Positions 24,010-34,511 of a stretch of DNA of 64,000 nucleotides are shown here, piece after piece. A program made the translations under genes and the position numbers. This DNA comes from Jaapia argillacea MUCL 33604 (taxonomy: Eukaryota > Basidiomycota > Agaricomycetes > Jaapiales > Jaapiaceae): the NCBI GenBank assembly GCA_000697665.1, contig KL197721.1, forward strand, positions 453,376 through 517,375. The letters are read 5' to 3'. Under the pieces are notes generated by a model. The model searched no databases. It had not been told where the DNA came from and saw only the letters and a program-made list of their open reading frames with translations. Numbering within the stretch: position 1 is the first letter of the stretch; every line of letters starts with the position of its first letter.

Positions 24010-26600
24010 GGTCAAAAGTGAGTAACAAAGACTCTATCTCCCCTCCTAAGGTGAGATTCCAGATCACCACCGTCGTCGTCAGGGAAATCAACCAAATCCA
24101 GTCCTAGACTGTGGCCTACGTCCGCACGACGAAGAAGGGCGGGTACCAACCCACAAACAGAGGGACAGCGATTAAAGACGAGCATATTGTCAACCCAGTT
24201 GATGTCAGGATTATGTTTGGCAAGCCAGTCGTATCCTATGAAGATATTATGACACGCCAGCGTCGTTACACACAGAGAGATCAACTCCGTGTGACCAAAC
24301 ATTTCCAACTCGACTTGACAATAGCGAGTAATCGAAGTCGAATTACGGGTGCTGTCGGTATTATAAACGGCCGCTGGCCTAGCAAATTTGATAGTGTCCA
24401 GACCAAGTTTATCAACGTACTTAGCGTCGATTGCTGAGAATGTACAACCCGAATCGATCAGGGCCTTCTCAGAATGAACTTCCTGAGTCTCAAGGTTCTT
24501 GATTCGTACGCCAACATCCAATTCGAATCCTTGATTCTTGGTGGTTTTACGAATCCAGCAATATTTACGAGGTTCTCGCAGCTTGGCCACAGCCCCCACA
24601 GGATCGGATGAGGCCAACAACTCCTTGACGATCTGTGGTGATGCGACCTCAGAACGTCTAGCTCTAGGGGTCCATCTTCGAAGCATAGCAAGTTGATCTT
24701 TTTGGTTATGCTCCTTCATAGAAGACCAGAACTGTTCAGCAGTCTGGGTGTGTAATTGCTTTAGTGAGTTTTTATCGAGTCCGATGCCTGTGGGAGAGTT
24801 CGGGACTAAATTCACCATGGTACCAGTATCTAATTCTATAGTACGGTCCATATCCAATGCGTTATTATAATTTAATGGTGAATATCTAGAACCTGAAAGA
24901 AGAATGTCCTGTCGATAATCGGCATCATTAACTATCGACTGTTGTAAAAAGACTGAGGCATAGAAGAAGGGTCATCGGGAATAGAAATGTTTGGGTCATC
25001 TTCTGCTTCTACATATTCTCCTGCTACTTCGTCCGTTTGCTCCTGTATTTGTGTGTTTTCCCAGTCTATATCCTCCACACTCATTGTTCCTTGCTGATGC
25101 ATAGCGTTCAGCAAGCTGCAGATTTCCGCGAGTTCTTCTGGAGTGTGACTCAGGACGAGTTCTTGTGACATTTCTCTACGGGGCTGTCGCTTCGGTTCTT
25201 TACAGTCCCTAGCAAAGTGGCCTTTCTGCATGCAGTTGTAACAAACTGCAGAAGCACGTGCATGACTCAAGTCCATTGGCTGACCACTGCCGCCAAACGT
25301 CGTACCGGTGCCAGTTCTCTGGTTTTGTGTATTCTGGCCAGATCCAGATTGTGATGGTGGGGGTCCAGGTGGTGGTCGGTACTATTGTTGAGGGACAAAG
25401 GGGTGGGGAGGTTGGTTACGTTGTACGAATACCGTTTGATGAGGAACAAAGGGGCGAGCCTGAGCCGACAGTTGGTGATTGTGCATGGTATTGAACTGTT
25501 ACATTGCTTTGTCGATTCGTTGGATCCAATCGCTGTACTGGATGAAATCCGTCGGGGGTCTAGAGATTCCGGTTTCAATCTTCCGAATAGTCTCTGTTTG
25601 GACATTCCTTTTGAAATTGTCAATGTGGAATGCGTCCGGCAGGTCCATCTTGGCGTCGATCATCAGGTGGTTGTAATCGGTGAGGTATTCGTCGGCGGAA
25701 CGTGTCCCTTGCTTCATCTCCATAATTCGTATGTGGGCCTTTTCCTCTTTGTTTACTTCTCCAAATCGTACATCCATGTCGTTTAGGAAGCGATCCCATG
25801 TCAACATCCCTTCCAGTCGGGATACCTCTCCTTGATCCAGAGGGGTCTTTGCTTTTTCCAACGCAAGTTTCATGGTGAATTGGGTCCACTGCCCTCGCAT
25901 GTGTTTTCTCCATGAAGATGCGATGCCCCGAAGTAATGAGGTGACATAGAGGAACTTCACCTTATCGTCTGTATAGGCCTTGGTATTAGCCTCGAGATAG
26001 GCTATGACGTTATCACACCAATCGTCATATTCCTTTTTATCTCCATCAAAGTGACCAGGGGCAGCGATCTTCTCAACCTTTGTCGACGATCCCTTCAGGT
26101 GGTCGATAAGTTGTTGAAACTGGACATTGGTCATTTGCACGGCCGACATGATGGGTGGTAATTGTAGGGGTGCGATCGAGGTGAGAGGTACTGTTACGGT
26201 TTGAGGTGCTAAAGTGAGGGTCTCGACTAATGGGAGTGGGGTGTTTGGTAAAGGGATTCGAGTTGGTGTTGTTGGTGACAGTGGTGTGACTGCTCCTTCC
26301 AGTGGCGCTCATTTGGGGATTTCCGGTGAGTCCTCCTGAATCTGATGTGGCTCTCTTGGTCTCCTAAGTTCCCAAAAGAGATGTTCTGGTGTGACTGGTC
26401 GAAAACCGTATTCTCCTTCTATCGAGTAATCGTAATTGTCAGTCCCGGTATAGGTATATCGATTTGGACAAGGGGTGTTTTTGCACTCCTTGGAGTTGTC
26501 GTTGTTGTCGGGTGGGAAGGTGTGATCGGTTTCAGTGGTCTGATAATAATTATGGAGACGACTGAAACAAGGGAGTCCCGGATTTGGATTCAAGGTGGCG
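24010..26600 (-). mobile_element. chromovirus part: gag, CCHC knuckle and protease region
   Basis: The gag core includes the W-x-K-H-M-R-G-Q-W region and a DYNHLMIDAKM stretch. A CCHC zinc knuckle (CYNCMQKGHFARDC) follows, then an aspartic protease-like ALIDSGCTFSAID. The N-terminal part is Asn/Pro-rich. Confidence 0.88.
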
Positions 26601-26643
26601 GTTCAGAATGTTTTTTGTAATTTGAACTACTTTCGCCTCCTAA

Positions 26644-27135
26644 TCACAAGAGTACAAAGGGATCCTTTTCCGTACCACTTCCTTTTACGACCGTGTCATT
26701 GTCCTCTGTCAGATCAATAACCTCTATGTATGGGGGTGGGAGTATGGTGGGATTCAGGGTGTGATTTTCCTCCTCGAATTGTGGTGGTTGGGGGTCAGGG
26801 AAGATGGCGTTGGGGATGACGTTACCGGTGATATCTTCGTCAGGGGCGAAGCAGGGATCGTTGTCTCTGTAACGATTATACCTGACTTCTAATTCTTGTT
26901 CTGCTACTTCATGTCTCCACTCTCCCTGGCATAATGCTCTCCTTACTTCTCGACGATAGTGGTCAAACTCTTCTATCAGCTCTCTCAGCCGTTCACGTCC
27001 TTCTTCTGTTACCAAAGGCTCTATTTCCCTGAGATGGATACTAATCTCCATGAGTACTCCCAACAAACAACAAACCCAAAAGATCAGGTGTTCGTTGAAG
27101 TCGACTGGGGCGAAGCGGTGTAGATTAATGGGCAT
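26644..27135 (-). mobile_element. extra open frame in the chromovirus leader, with a SUMO-interacting-type motif
   Basis: Open frame of 163 codons from a true ATG, upstream of gag on the same strand. Features: a hydrophobic stretch near the start, an Arg/Glu-rich probable coiled coil (REIEPLVTEEGRERLRELIE), then near the end EVIDLTEDND, which fits the SUMO-interacting consensus (V-I-D-L followed by acidic residues), and a closing GSGTEKDPFVLL. It does not resemble gag, pol or envelope. Function unknown. Confidence 0.6.
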
Positions 27136-27684
27136 CTACTCGGAGGGTTCAGCAGTCTCGTAATTCTCGTAGTCAGGGGTATTACCACGAGTGTCTGGGT
27201 AGTCGAGGGTGTTGTTAAGGATGTTTAGGCAGTGACGGAGTACGTCGAGAGGATCGAGTTCTGGTCGTCGTTGTCGGAGTTCGGTGAGGCGACGAAGAAA
27301 CTCCTGTTCACGAGGACTAGGAGGTGATGGTGAACGAGGTGGTGTGGTAGCAAAGTCGGGTGTTCCGACTGAAGGTGTTGCTGGTGGTGGAGGAGTGGGT
27401 GCTGTGTTCCAAGGACGTTTGAAATCCTCCTCGTTATATAGGTCTCCAAGGAAGCTGCTGACATAACCGTTCTTGTCAAACTGGAAATGAACAGCTGGAA
27501 CAGCAATTGGTCTATATGTAGCGTGTGTGGTAGTAATAACCAATTGGAGTAATTGGTTGTGAACGTGGATGAGGGTTCCACGAACGTGGGAGCAGATTGC
27601 GATGCCGAGGTGAATGCTGGTGAGGCAGATGAGAAGGATGCGACAAATAAAGTTGATAACGATATCGCTATCTCGTGGTGGCAT
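27136..27684 (-). mobile_element. second extra open frame in the chromovirus leader
   Basis: Open frame of 182 codons from a true ATG; its stop codon directly abuts the ATG of the next frame. It has a hydrophobic helix near the N-terminus (ICRILLICLTSIHLGIAIC), a Pro/Ser-rich linker (TPPRSPSPPSPRE) and a C-terminal helical part (EFLRRLTELRQRRPELDPLD). The back-to-back layout suggests a paired unit. No family recognised. Confidence 0.55.
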
Positions 27685-28448
27685 GTGAAACAGGGTGGGT
27701 TCTCATGTGAACGAGGGTATGTGAAATTCGGAATCCGGGCTGAGTGAATTCTGGGAAAATCCCTAGGGTCTGCTGTAAATGTCGGAATGGACTTATGCCA
27801 CTAGACAAGTTCTGGAAGAACCTACTTTTACGTGGGTGTTGCAAGCTTTCGCTTCTTCGCAGTGTCAGGGTCTAGTCAACACTCTACTAGCACCATGACT
27901 TCTATACTGCAGCCTTAGGTTATTTTTGTATTTTTATATAATACGTAGACGACGATGGGTGGGAAACCTTCCAACTGTACTCGCTTGAAGTCCTGCGAGT
28001 GCGATAGGGGTATGACGGCCCACTATTCAAACACAAGCTTATTCCGGACCTGATCACTGGTGAAGATGATCAACACAAACTGGGGAACCCGAGAGTGCGC
28101 AAGTGGGAGTAATCAGAAGAACAGCTTTTGTATTCTAGGGGGGACTTTTCCACGCAATTGGGTTTTCAGGGACTGGTGTGGTACCTGCAGGAATAATTCC
28201 GGCAGAAGGACCAGTGTTCGAAGGCGTGTCGAAGTCGAAGCCCACGAACGGCGTCGGCGTATGAATAGGCTGGGTCGTGAGGGTAACTGCAACGGTATTT
28301 GCTGGTATAAATCATACTAGTCATATGCTGAAGTCGAAACTAGTCTCGATTGTCTTGACGTGGTATAGGTCGGTGTCGACGTCGGATACTCCTGCACTGC
28401 CGTATGCGAGCAACAAGGGCAGTTGGTAACGAGAAAGTCTTGAGCTAA

Positions 28449-28742
28449 TGTCAGCAACAAACAACAACCAGGGATGTGACTGGCAGCAGCGCTGGATGAA
28501 GAGTGCGAGTAGCGATCAAGGAGTAATGAGGTCGACCGATAACACACAGGAGTGGCTGGTTTGGAATAGACCAGCTCAAGACTGGGGTTTGCATTAAGAT
28601 GGTACAAGCTTATATACTACATGACGAGCTAAGAATAGTCTGATGGTGCAATAAGGCGTCATACTGAGATCTTAACGCTACTGGTCAGAATGCCAACGAA
28701 TGTTCTATAGGTCAGGTGATCAAAGGTAAAAAGAACGTGACA
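28449..28742 (-). repeat. LTR (right; 5' LTR of the element)
   Basis: 294 bases, TGTCAG to GTGACA; one difference from the left LTR, in the aggtcRaccg segment near base 85. Confidence 0.96.
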
Positions 28743-29001
28743 GTCGAACAAGCCCAATCCCGCCCCACTTCCCACCCCTCCTCAACAAACGGCACAATAA
28801 CAACAACCGCAACCGAATAAACTCCAAAGACGTCATCTCCAAATGTTAAACAAACAACGTGAACGACTCGAAGCTGAATCGCGTGGTTTACGAGTGGATG
28901 TTGATGACCTCGTGAGTCTTCCATCGAATAGAAATGGGAATGCGAGGAGGAAACTGACATTTTGGATGAAGGAACTGAAACTGACGAATACGAGATTATA
29001 A
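28743..29001 (+). pseudogene. SPC19: SPC19-like DASH complex subunit, 3' part
   Basis: Continuation of the host gene beyond the right target duplication. Exon 4 runs to 28913 (donor gtgagt) and includes KLQRRHLQMLNKQRERLEAE and SRGLRVDVDDL, an Arg/Glu-rich coiled coil typical of the Spc19 C-terminus. The last exon 28972-29001 gives ELKLTNTRL and a stop. The first half of exon 4 (VEQAQSRPTSHPSS, Ser/Thr-rich) and the coiled-coil half are one base out of register, so besides the insertion this allele carries a frame offset, or has a splice I did not see. Confidence 0.6.
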
Positions 29002-29033
29002 GAGACCCAAAAACACTATTCTTACACCGCTTT

Positions 29034-29531
29034 NNNNNNNNNNNNNNNNNNNNNNNNNNNNNNNNNNNNNNNNNNNNNNNNNNNNNNNNNNNNNNNNNNN
29101 NNNNNNNNNNNNNNNNNNNNNNNNNNNNNNNNNNNNNNNNNNNNNNNNNNNNNNNNNNNNNNNNNNNNNNNNNNNNNNNNNNNNNNNNNNNNNNNNNNNN
29201 NNNNNNNNNNNNNNNNNNNNNNNNNNNNNNNNNNNNNNNNNNNNNNNNNNNNNNNNNNNNNNNNNNNNNNNNNNNNNNNNNNNNNNNNNNNNNNNNNNNN
29301 NNNNNNNNNNNNNNNNNNNNNNNNNNNNNNNNNNNNNNNNNNNNNNNNNNNNNNNNNNNNNNNNNNNNNNNNNNNNNNNNNNNNNNNNNNNNNNNNNNNN
29401 NNNNNNNNNNNNNNNNNNNNNNNNNNNNNNNNNNNNNNNNNNNNNNNNNNNNNNNNNNNNNNNNNNNNNNNNNNNNNNNNNNNNNNNNNNNNNNNNNNNN
29501 NNNNNNNNNNNNNNNNNNNNNNNNNNNNNNN
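29034..29531. other. assembly gap (498 N)
   Basis: A run of N. Open frames that cross it are artefacts. Confidence 0.99.
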
Positions 29532-30968
29532 CCCCCAAATGCATGTACACCACTTTGTACCACCATGTATCCCAACCCTAATACATCAATATCCGCCCAA
29601 AAACAACAGCCTCTGCTAACTCTCCTTTCTCCAACTTCTCCTTTCTTCGCCTATCCCCCCCCTACATAAGAGGGAAAAGAGGAAAAAAAGAGGAAAGAAG
29701 ATGAAAATCCGTACTTGAACCCCAACCCGGGCAAGATGTCATTCTAGAGATACAAGGAGAGGAGGGCGTGAGTACTAGAGAGGGCGCTCATGCTCGCCAA
29801 GCTCTACAATATTTTTATTTCCAAAAAATCCAAGGGAAATGTTCAGGAGCACATACCCAATGCTACCAATCCTCAAGACGTCTGTAAACGGTATTCGACT
29901 TCTGTGAAAGTCAAGGTAGAGAGATTCTGAAACGCACTGTAAACGGTCGCCTACATATCTTCCAAAAAGTGTATGTTTGACATTTAACTCATTGGCACGG
30001 TCTTGGGGCTATTCATTAGAAATTCTTCTCAGGTATTAGTCAGTTTGGACTCGCCCAGTGTGATAAAGAACTGCGAATCATTCGAGGTCTTCTCCCCATT
30101 GTTAGCGCATGCAACCAATCCTCGATGCGAGGACCGGAGTCGAGGATGAAGCCCATCCTCGAATGGCTCTAAAAAGCGACGGGCACGAGAAGTACTTGTC
30201 GTGAGATCAGAAATCTGCTAAGGAATGGATAGAGGTACATACCTCCATAGAATGATTCACCTTCACCGCCTGTTCCTGTCCGATGACTAGTTTGGACAAG
30301 GAATTTGGGAACAACTCTGACGCTCTTTGATCTTACCGCTGATAGGCGATGCGTACCGGTGTAAAATTACACCATCGTCGTAGCCTGCACGAGGACACCA
30401 CAAGACAGGATCGATGACTTTGAAACGGAAGGTGAGGACCAGACATACCCTCCATTGCCAAAGTGAGAAAGTTCCGACATGCTTTCGGTGCTTCCTGGAC
30501 GGCGAAGTTGGGCAGGACACTGCATATCGTTTTTTTGAGACAAAACTCGCCCTCGACTAGAGCTCAATGTCGACCTCTCCGATAGTTGTATCGAAAATAA
30601 CGCGTCGAGTCGGGAGAACCATGTGAGATTCTGAACAAGCAAACCGATGGCGTCTGCATGAACTAGTCACGGGCCAGTCGCATTGCCGTATATTGCCGCA
30701 TATTGCCGCGTGACGGAGATGAACACCACAAGCTTGCCACAAGCAGTTGGATTGCGGTATCTGATACGAACCAACCGTGTGTTTGCCCCTCACCTGCTAT
30801 GTTTACTTTTCTCTTAATAGTCCAAGCTAGATGTGTGCTCCTGGTTGACTCGTATACCACCCTCCTCCACGGCCATATTCTTGGCGCGGAGTCGAGGTTT
30901 TCCAGTTATTCACCCGCAAAATTAATCGCCCTCTAGCTGATTCCACTTCGCGACCTTTTCGTGAAAAT
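29532..30968. other. intergenic, no supportable gene
   Basis: Contains an A/G-rich run near 29670-29705 and three near-repeats of attgccg(c/t)(a/g)t at 30683-30712. No coding structure with splice support was seen. Confidence 0.4.
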
Positions 30969-32614
30969 ATGACAGGATCTCCATCTCCATCTCCGGACAT
31001 CACAGAGGCCTCTGGCTACCCAAATTCCAGCTCTCCTCCCGAGAAGAAGGGGATTGACGACAATATGCCCTCCGATAAATCAAGAGACGATGCTGAGGGC
31101 GAGCTGACGTATCCGGAGGGCGGATGGAAGGCCTATTCCGTCGTATTGGGATCGTTCCTGTCGATTGCGGCTTGTTTTGGGATGACGAACTCACTGGGAG
31201 CGTTGGAGGCACAACTCGCCGCAGCTGCCTTGAAGGATTATTCTCGGGATCACATAGGATGGATCTTTGGTGTATACGCTTTCATCAGTTTCTTTGGTGG
31301 TATTCAGATAGGTGAGTGAGCTGGCTTCCCCTATATCGTTAACACCTAACGAGTGATATGGATGTTCAGGACCTATGTTCGATGCGTACGGGCCGAGATG
31401 GCTGATGGTTAGTGGTAGCGTAACGCTCATTTCTGGTGTCATACTCTTCAGCGTCTCAACAAGTCTGTTCTATATCCTCCACGATCCGTTTTGTCCACTT
31501 CTCTCAACCGTCGATGTTTACAGAATACTGGCATTTCATGTTGACGCTCGGCATCCTCTGCGGTGTTGGGACCTCTTTGCTCTTCACACCTTCGGTGGCA
31601 GCGATCGGACACTGGTCCCTACGGAGGCGAGGCGAGCTCACTGGAATCGCTGCTACAGGTGGCTCCATCGGCGGGATTGTGTTCCCGTTATTGATCCAGC
31701 ACACCGCACCAAAAATGGGATTTGGTTGGTCCCTTCGAATCGTTGGATTTGTGATGATTCCCCTGTGTGCCGGAGGGATATTACTCGTACGGGGCCGAAC
31801 AGAAATCTTTCATTCACTGACTCCACGAGTTCCACTCTCAGAGGCTTCTCCGATATCCGAAAAATCGTCTGCAAGCTCGCAGACAGAGGTCAACCCCCGG
31901 CCTGAGCGGCGCAAAGCCTTTGGTGGTGCAAAAATCGACCTTACTGCCTTCAAAGACCCGCGGTTCGCTTTGACTACGATTGGCGTCTTCATGATTGAAT
32001 GGGGTATCTTTATACCTCTCACCTACCTTACATCCCACGCCATCTCCATCGGTATCTCTCAAACCCTTTCATACCAGCTCCTCGCGATTCTGAACGCAGG
32101 ATCCGTATTTGGCCGGTGGTTTCCGGGTTTATTGGCTGATCGAATGGGGAGATTCAACACGATGATCCTTACGACTCTCTTCTGTTCGCTCACAGTATTT
32201 GGATTCTGGTTATCCAGCGGGTACGCCGAGAGTCATGAGGCACGCAAGGCATTGCTCATCGTCTTTGCACTCTGCTACGGGTTTGGGTCCGGAACCGGGA
32301 TCGGCTTGACCCCAGTATGTGTTGGTCAAATTTGCTCAACGCAGGACTATGGGAAGCGGTACGGGACATGTTATTTCATCGTCAGCTTCGGGTGAGTCCT
32401 CGCGGCCCATCATTCAGGCTTCACAGTTACCAATCATTTCTACCACTTCAGTGCACTCACAGGTATCCCGATCGCTGGTGCGATCCTCTCAGTAGATAAC
32501 GGCCAATATTTTGGATTGATAATGTTCTGCGGTGCCACATATATCGCTGCGCTGGGATTCTTTGTGGCTGCTCGAATTGTCGGTGCCGGCTGGAGACTAA
32601 AAACCATATACTGA
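30969..32614 (+). CDS. MFS transporter, monocarboxylate-transporter-like
   Basis: Four exons: the first from 30969 (acidic, Ser-rich N-tail), then introns gtgagt...ttcag (about 31313-31370), gtctgt...ttacag (about 31463-31521) and gtgagt...cttcag (about 32391-32451). The protein has the fungal MCT/SLC16-like signature PEGGWKAYSVVLGSF after the N-tail, then about twelve helices with GWIFGVYAFISFFGG, GPMFDAYGPR, GVGTSLLFTPSVAAIGHWSL, RRGELTGIAATGGSIGGIVF, GVFMIEWGIFIPLTYLTSHA and LADRMGRFNTMI. The central loop is Ser-rich. Members move monocarboxylates or related small molecules at the plasma membrane; the substrate is not readable. Length about 475 residues, normal for the family. Confidence 0.88.
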
Positions 32615-32969
32615 TTGATATCTCTTTAAACCGAGATCTGGGCTATGGGTGTGTATGGTAGTTTGCGCACAGCCTCATGCATCATCTGGTCCATCGAATC
32701 GGGCAAAGATTACGCCAGGCACAGCACCAAGGTACGGATTATTGCCCTGAGTAGGCCCGAAATGGCCGTGTTGGGCGACTCACGCTGAGGCTCGCGGAGT
32801 TCGGGTTGCCTGGTCGAGCCATCCCGTCGGCGCTTAAGATAAAAGATGGATTGGTTGCGTTTTGACCGTCAGGCTTTGGTTGCTCCTTCACCCTCCCTCG
32901 CCATCCAGCGTCGTCGTCAAGACTTTTCTTCTTATTTTCCCCGAAGAAAACCTCGTCCGCTTGATCAGG

Positions 32970-33594
32970 ATGAAGCTCACTTTCGCCCTCACGGCTTTGG
33001 CTTGTGCTGCCGCTTCCGTGCATGCCTCTGTTGCTGGTACCAATGCGGAACGTTTGGCGCGTGGGTTGCCCCCCGCACCTCCCGTTAAGCGCTATAACCC
33101 GACGCGCGTCGACAGTACGTACCTGCATCCTTTTTTGCTTCGCAGTAGCCTTGCATTTCCTTTGTTGACGCGCTGATGGTCCGACAGCCGCGAAAAGGAC
33201 GAACCCATCTAATGCGAACTCTTGCACCCTGAGTACCAATGGACACGCTGGTGAACTCAAGTGCTGTGTTTCACATGCAAACGTGGGCCAAGGCGATAAC
33301 GTTCTCAACCAAATCCTTGGTCTGCTTGGTCTCCATAACCTCGCCAATAACTTGGAAATCGGCCTTACCTGCTCGTCGTTGACGCAAACTGGTCTTGCTG
33401 CCGGGTCGTGGTACGATCTCCTCCTTGCATCCCACTCTTACTGCTCTCAGTCCTTTATTTCTTTTTCTCTAGCCACAAGGAACCCCTTTGCTGCGAGGAC
33501 AACGATTACTCTCCCCTTATCTCTATCGGATGCGCCCCAGGTATGCTTACCATATACCCCACCAGCTCATAACTAACTCGTCGCGTTAGCTTGA
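32970..33594 (+). CDS. class I hydrophobin
   Basis: Four exons. Signal peptide MKLTFALTALACAAASVHAS; a pro-like stretch with a dibasic site (PVKRYNP); then eight cysteines in hydrophobin order: NSC, ELKCC, LTC, GSC, PLCC, GC. Spacing is C-x12-CC-x34-C-x12-C-x5-CC-x12-C. Introns: gtacgt...gacag after GTCGACA, gtacga...ctctag after TCGTG, and gtatgc...gttag whose downstream exon holds only the last two bases of a codon and the stop. The residues between C3 and C4 are Leu/Asn-rich (LGLLGLHNLANNLEIG). Hydrophobins self-assemble at air-water interfaces on hyphae and fruiting bodies. Wet-surface class I assignment rests on spacing. Confidence 0.9.
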
Positions 33595-34456
33595 ACTGAA
33601 AATGTTGACGACCAACAATGAGACACAGAGGCCATGGACTATTTTTTTACTCATCGTGGTTAGACACTTTGCATTCCGACACAGCACCTAGACCCCAGAG
33701 ATTTTGAGACAACTGACCGATCCTTTGGTTACGTTCTTGGTTTCGTTCCCCTCCCCCGCCGCGCCGTGTTGTAGGCAACCGCTCAGTACTATTTCTTGGA
33801 TACTCCCTTGTTACGTTGCGCTGGACTTTTCGGACTGATCGTAGTCAATAGACTGCTCACAAGTTAACTACCATAAGTACTATCCTTCTTTACACTTTCT
33901 TTGTCAAATACCATCTTCAACTGATTTTCTTATCTTCAATCCCCAGCCAACCCATTGTCCAAATAGAGAACTTCGAAGTGGAGAAGCAGCTGATCAGCTT
34001 CTTTCATTCTCAGAGCTTCGCAACCAGATCTGGGGAAGGACCAAAAGTTTACTTGCTGTGACCGGGAACGACAGCCATACTTAGAGGCAATGTTGCGTCG
34101 AACGAGGTTGTGATGACACCCCAACTCCACGCGTTGAAGCCAAACACTGGTACTCTTCGTCCACATCTTTTCGATCTATTTTTGTCATGACTTGATTGCT
34201 GTTGTAAGTTGCGAGATTCTGAATATCTGATCCATGCAACCCATTTTCACCCCCGGGTTCACGCACCCTGGAAAACAGCAAGCCAAGAACTGACACCGTG
34301 CCATCAGATTGCCCAGAAAGGCAATTTGGCGCTGGAATCGCCGACCATCTCCTTCCATGCTCCCTCGTGTTCTGCAGAGTGATCATCGACCACTGAAGAG
34401 CCACCGGAGCTGTTCTGCTCCGTACTAATTCGCTTCCGAACTTAAAGACATCCCCT
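33595..34456. other. intergenic, no supportable gene
   Basis: 3' flank of the hydrophobin and unassigned sequence. A minus-strand frame of 107 codons at 34081-34404 has no recognisable motif. Confidence 0.4.
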
Positions 34457-34462
34457 TATAAA
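34457..34462 (+). promoter_or_regulatory. TATA box of the peroxidase gene
   Basis: TATAAA in ccttataaacaa, 55 bases upstream of the ATG. Confidence 0.5.
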
Positions 34463-34511
34463 CAAACATGCCCACCCATCACCCCCAAGCTCAACCTTTG
34501 TCTCTCCCACC

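Larger units (their letters stand above)
20613..28742 (-). mobile_element. Ty3/gypsy chromovirus-type LTR retrotransposon
   Basis: An 8,130-base element read on the minus strand, bounded by 294-base LTRs and a 5-base target duplication. In transcriptional order: right-hand LTR, a long leader with two extra open frames, gag with CCHC knuckle, protease, reverse transcriptase, RNase H, integrase and a C-terminal chromodomain. The gag-pol-int order plus chromodomain places it in the chromoviruses (Metaviridae-type). A G-rich polypurine stretch lies just inside the left LTR. The LTRs differ at one base, so the insertion is recent, yet the gag-pol frame is broken in about half a dozen places, so this copy is a fossil. 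No tRNA-complementary primer site was recognised. Confidence 0.95.

Noticed and set aside
28400-28448. A tRNA primer-binding site next to the 5' LTR
   Set aside because: I could not match the sequence after the LTR to a tRNA 3' end; chromoviruses may self-prime.
28712-29669. Frames spanning the N run
   Set aside because: They are artefacts of translating N as X.
32739-33347. Long minus-strand frame (202 codons) over the hydrophobin gene
   Set aside because: It lies antisense to a clear hydrophobin and has no motif of its own.
34081-34404. 107-codon minus-strand frame
   Set aside because: No motif and no splice support.
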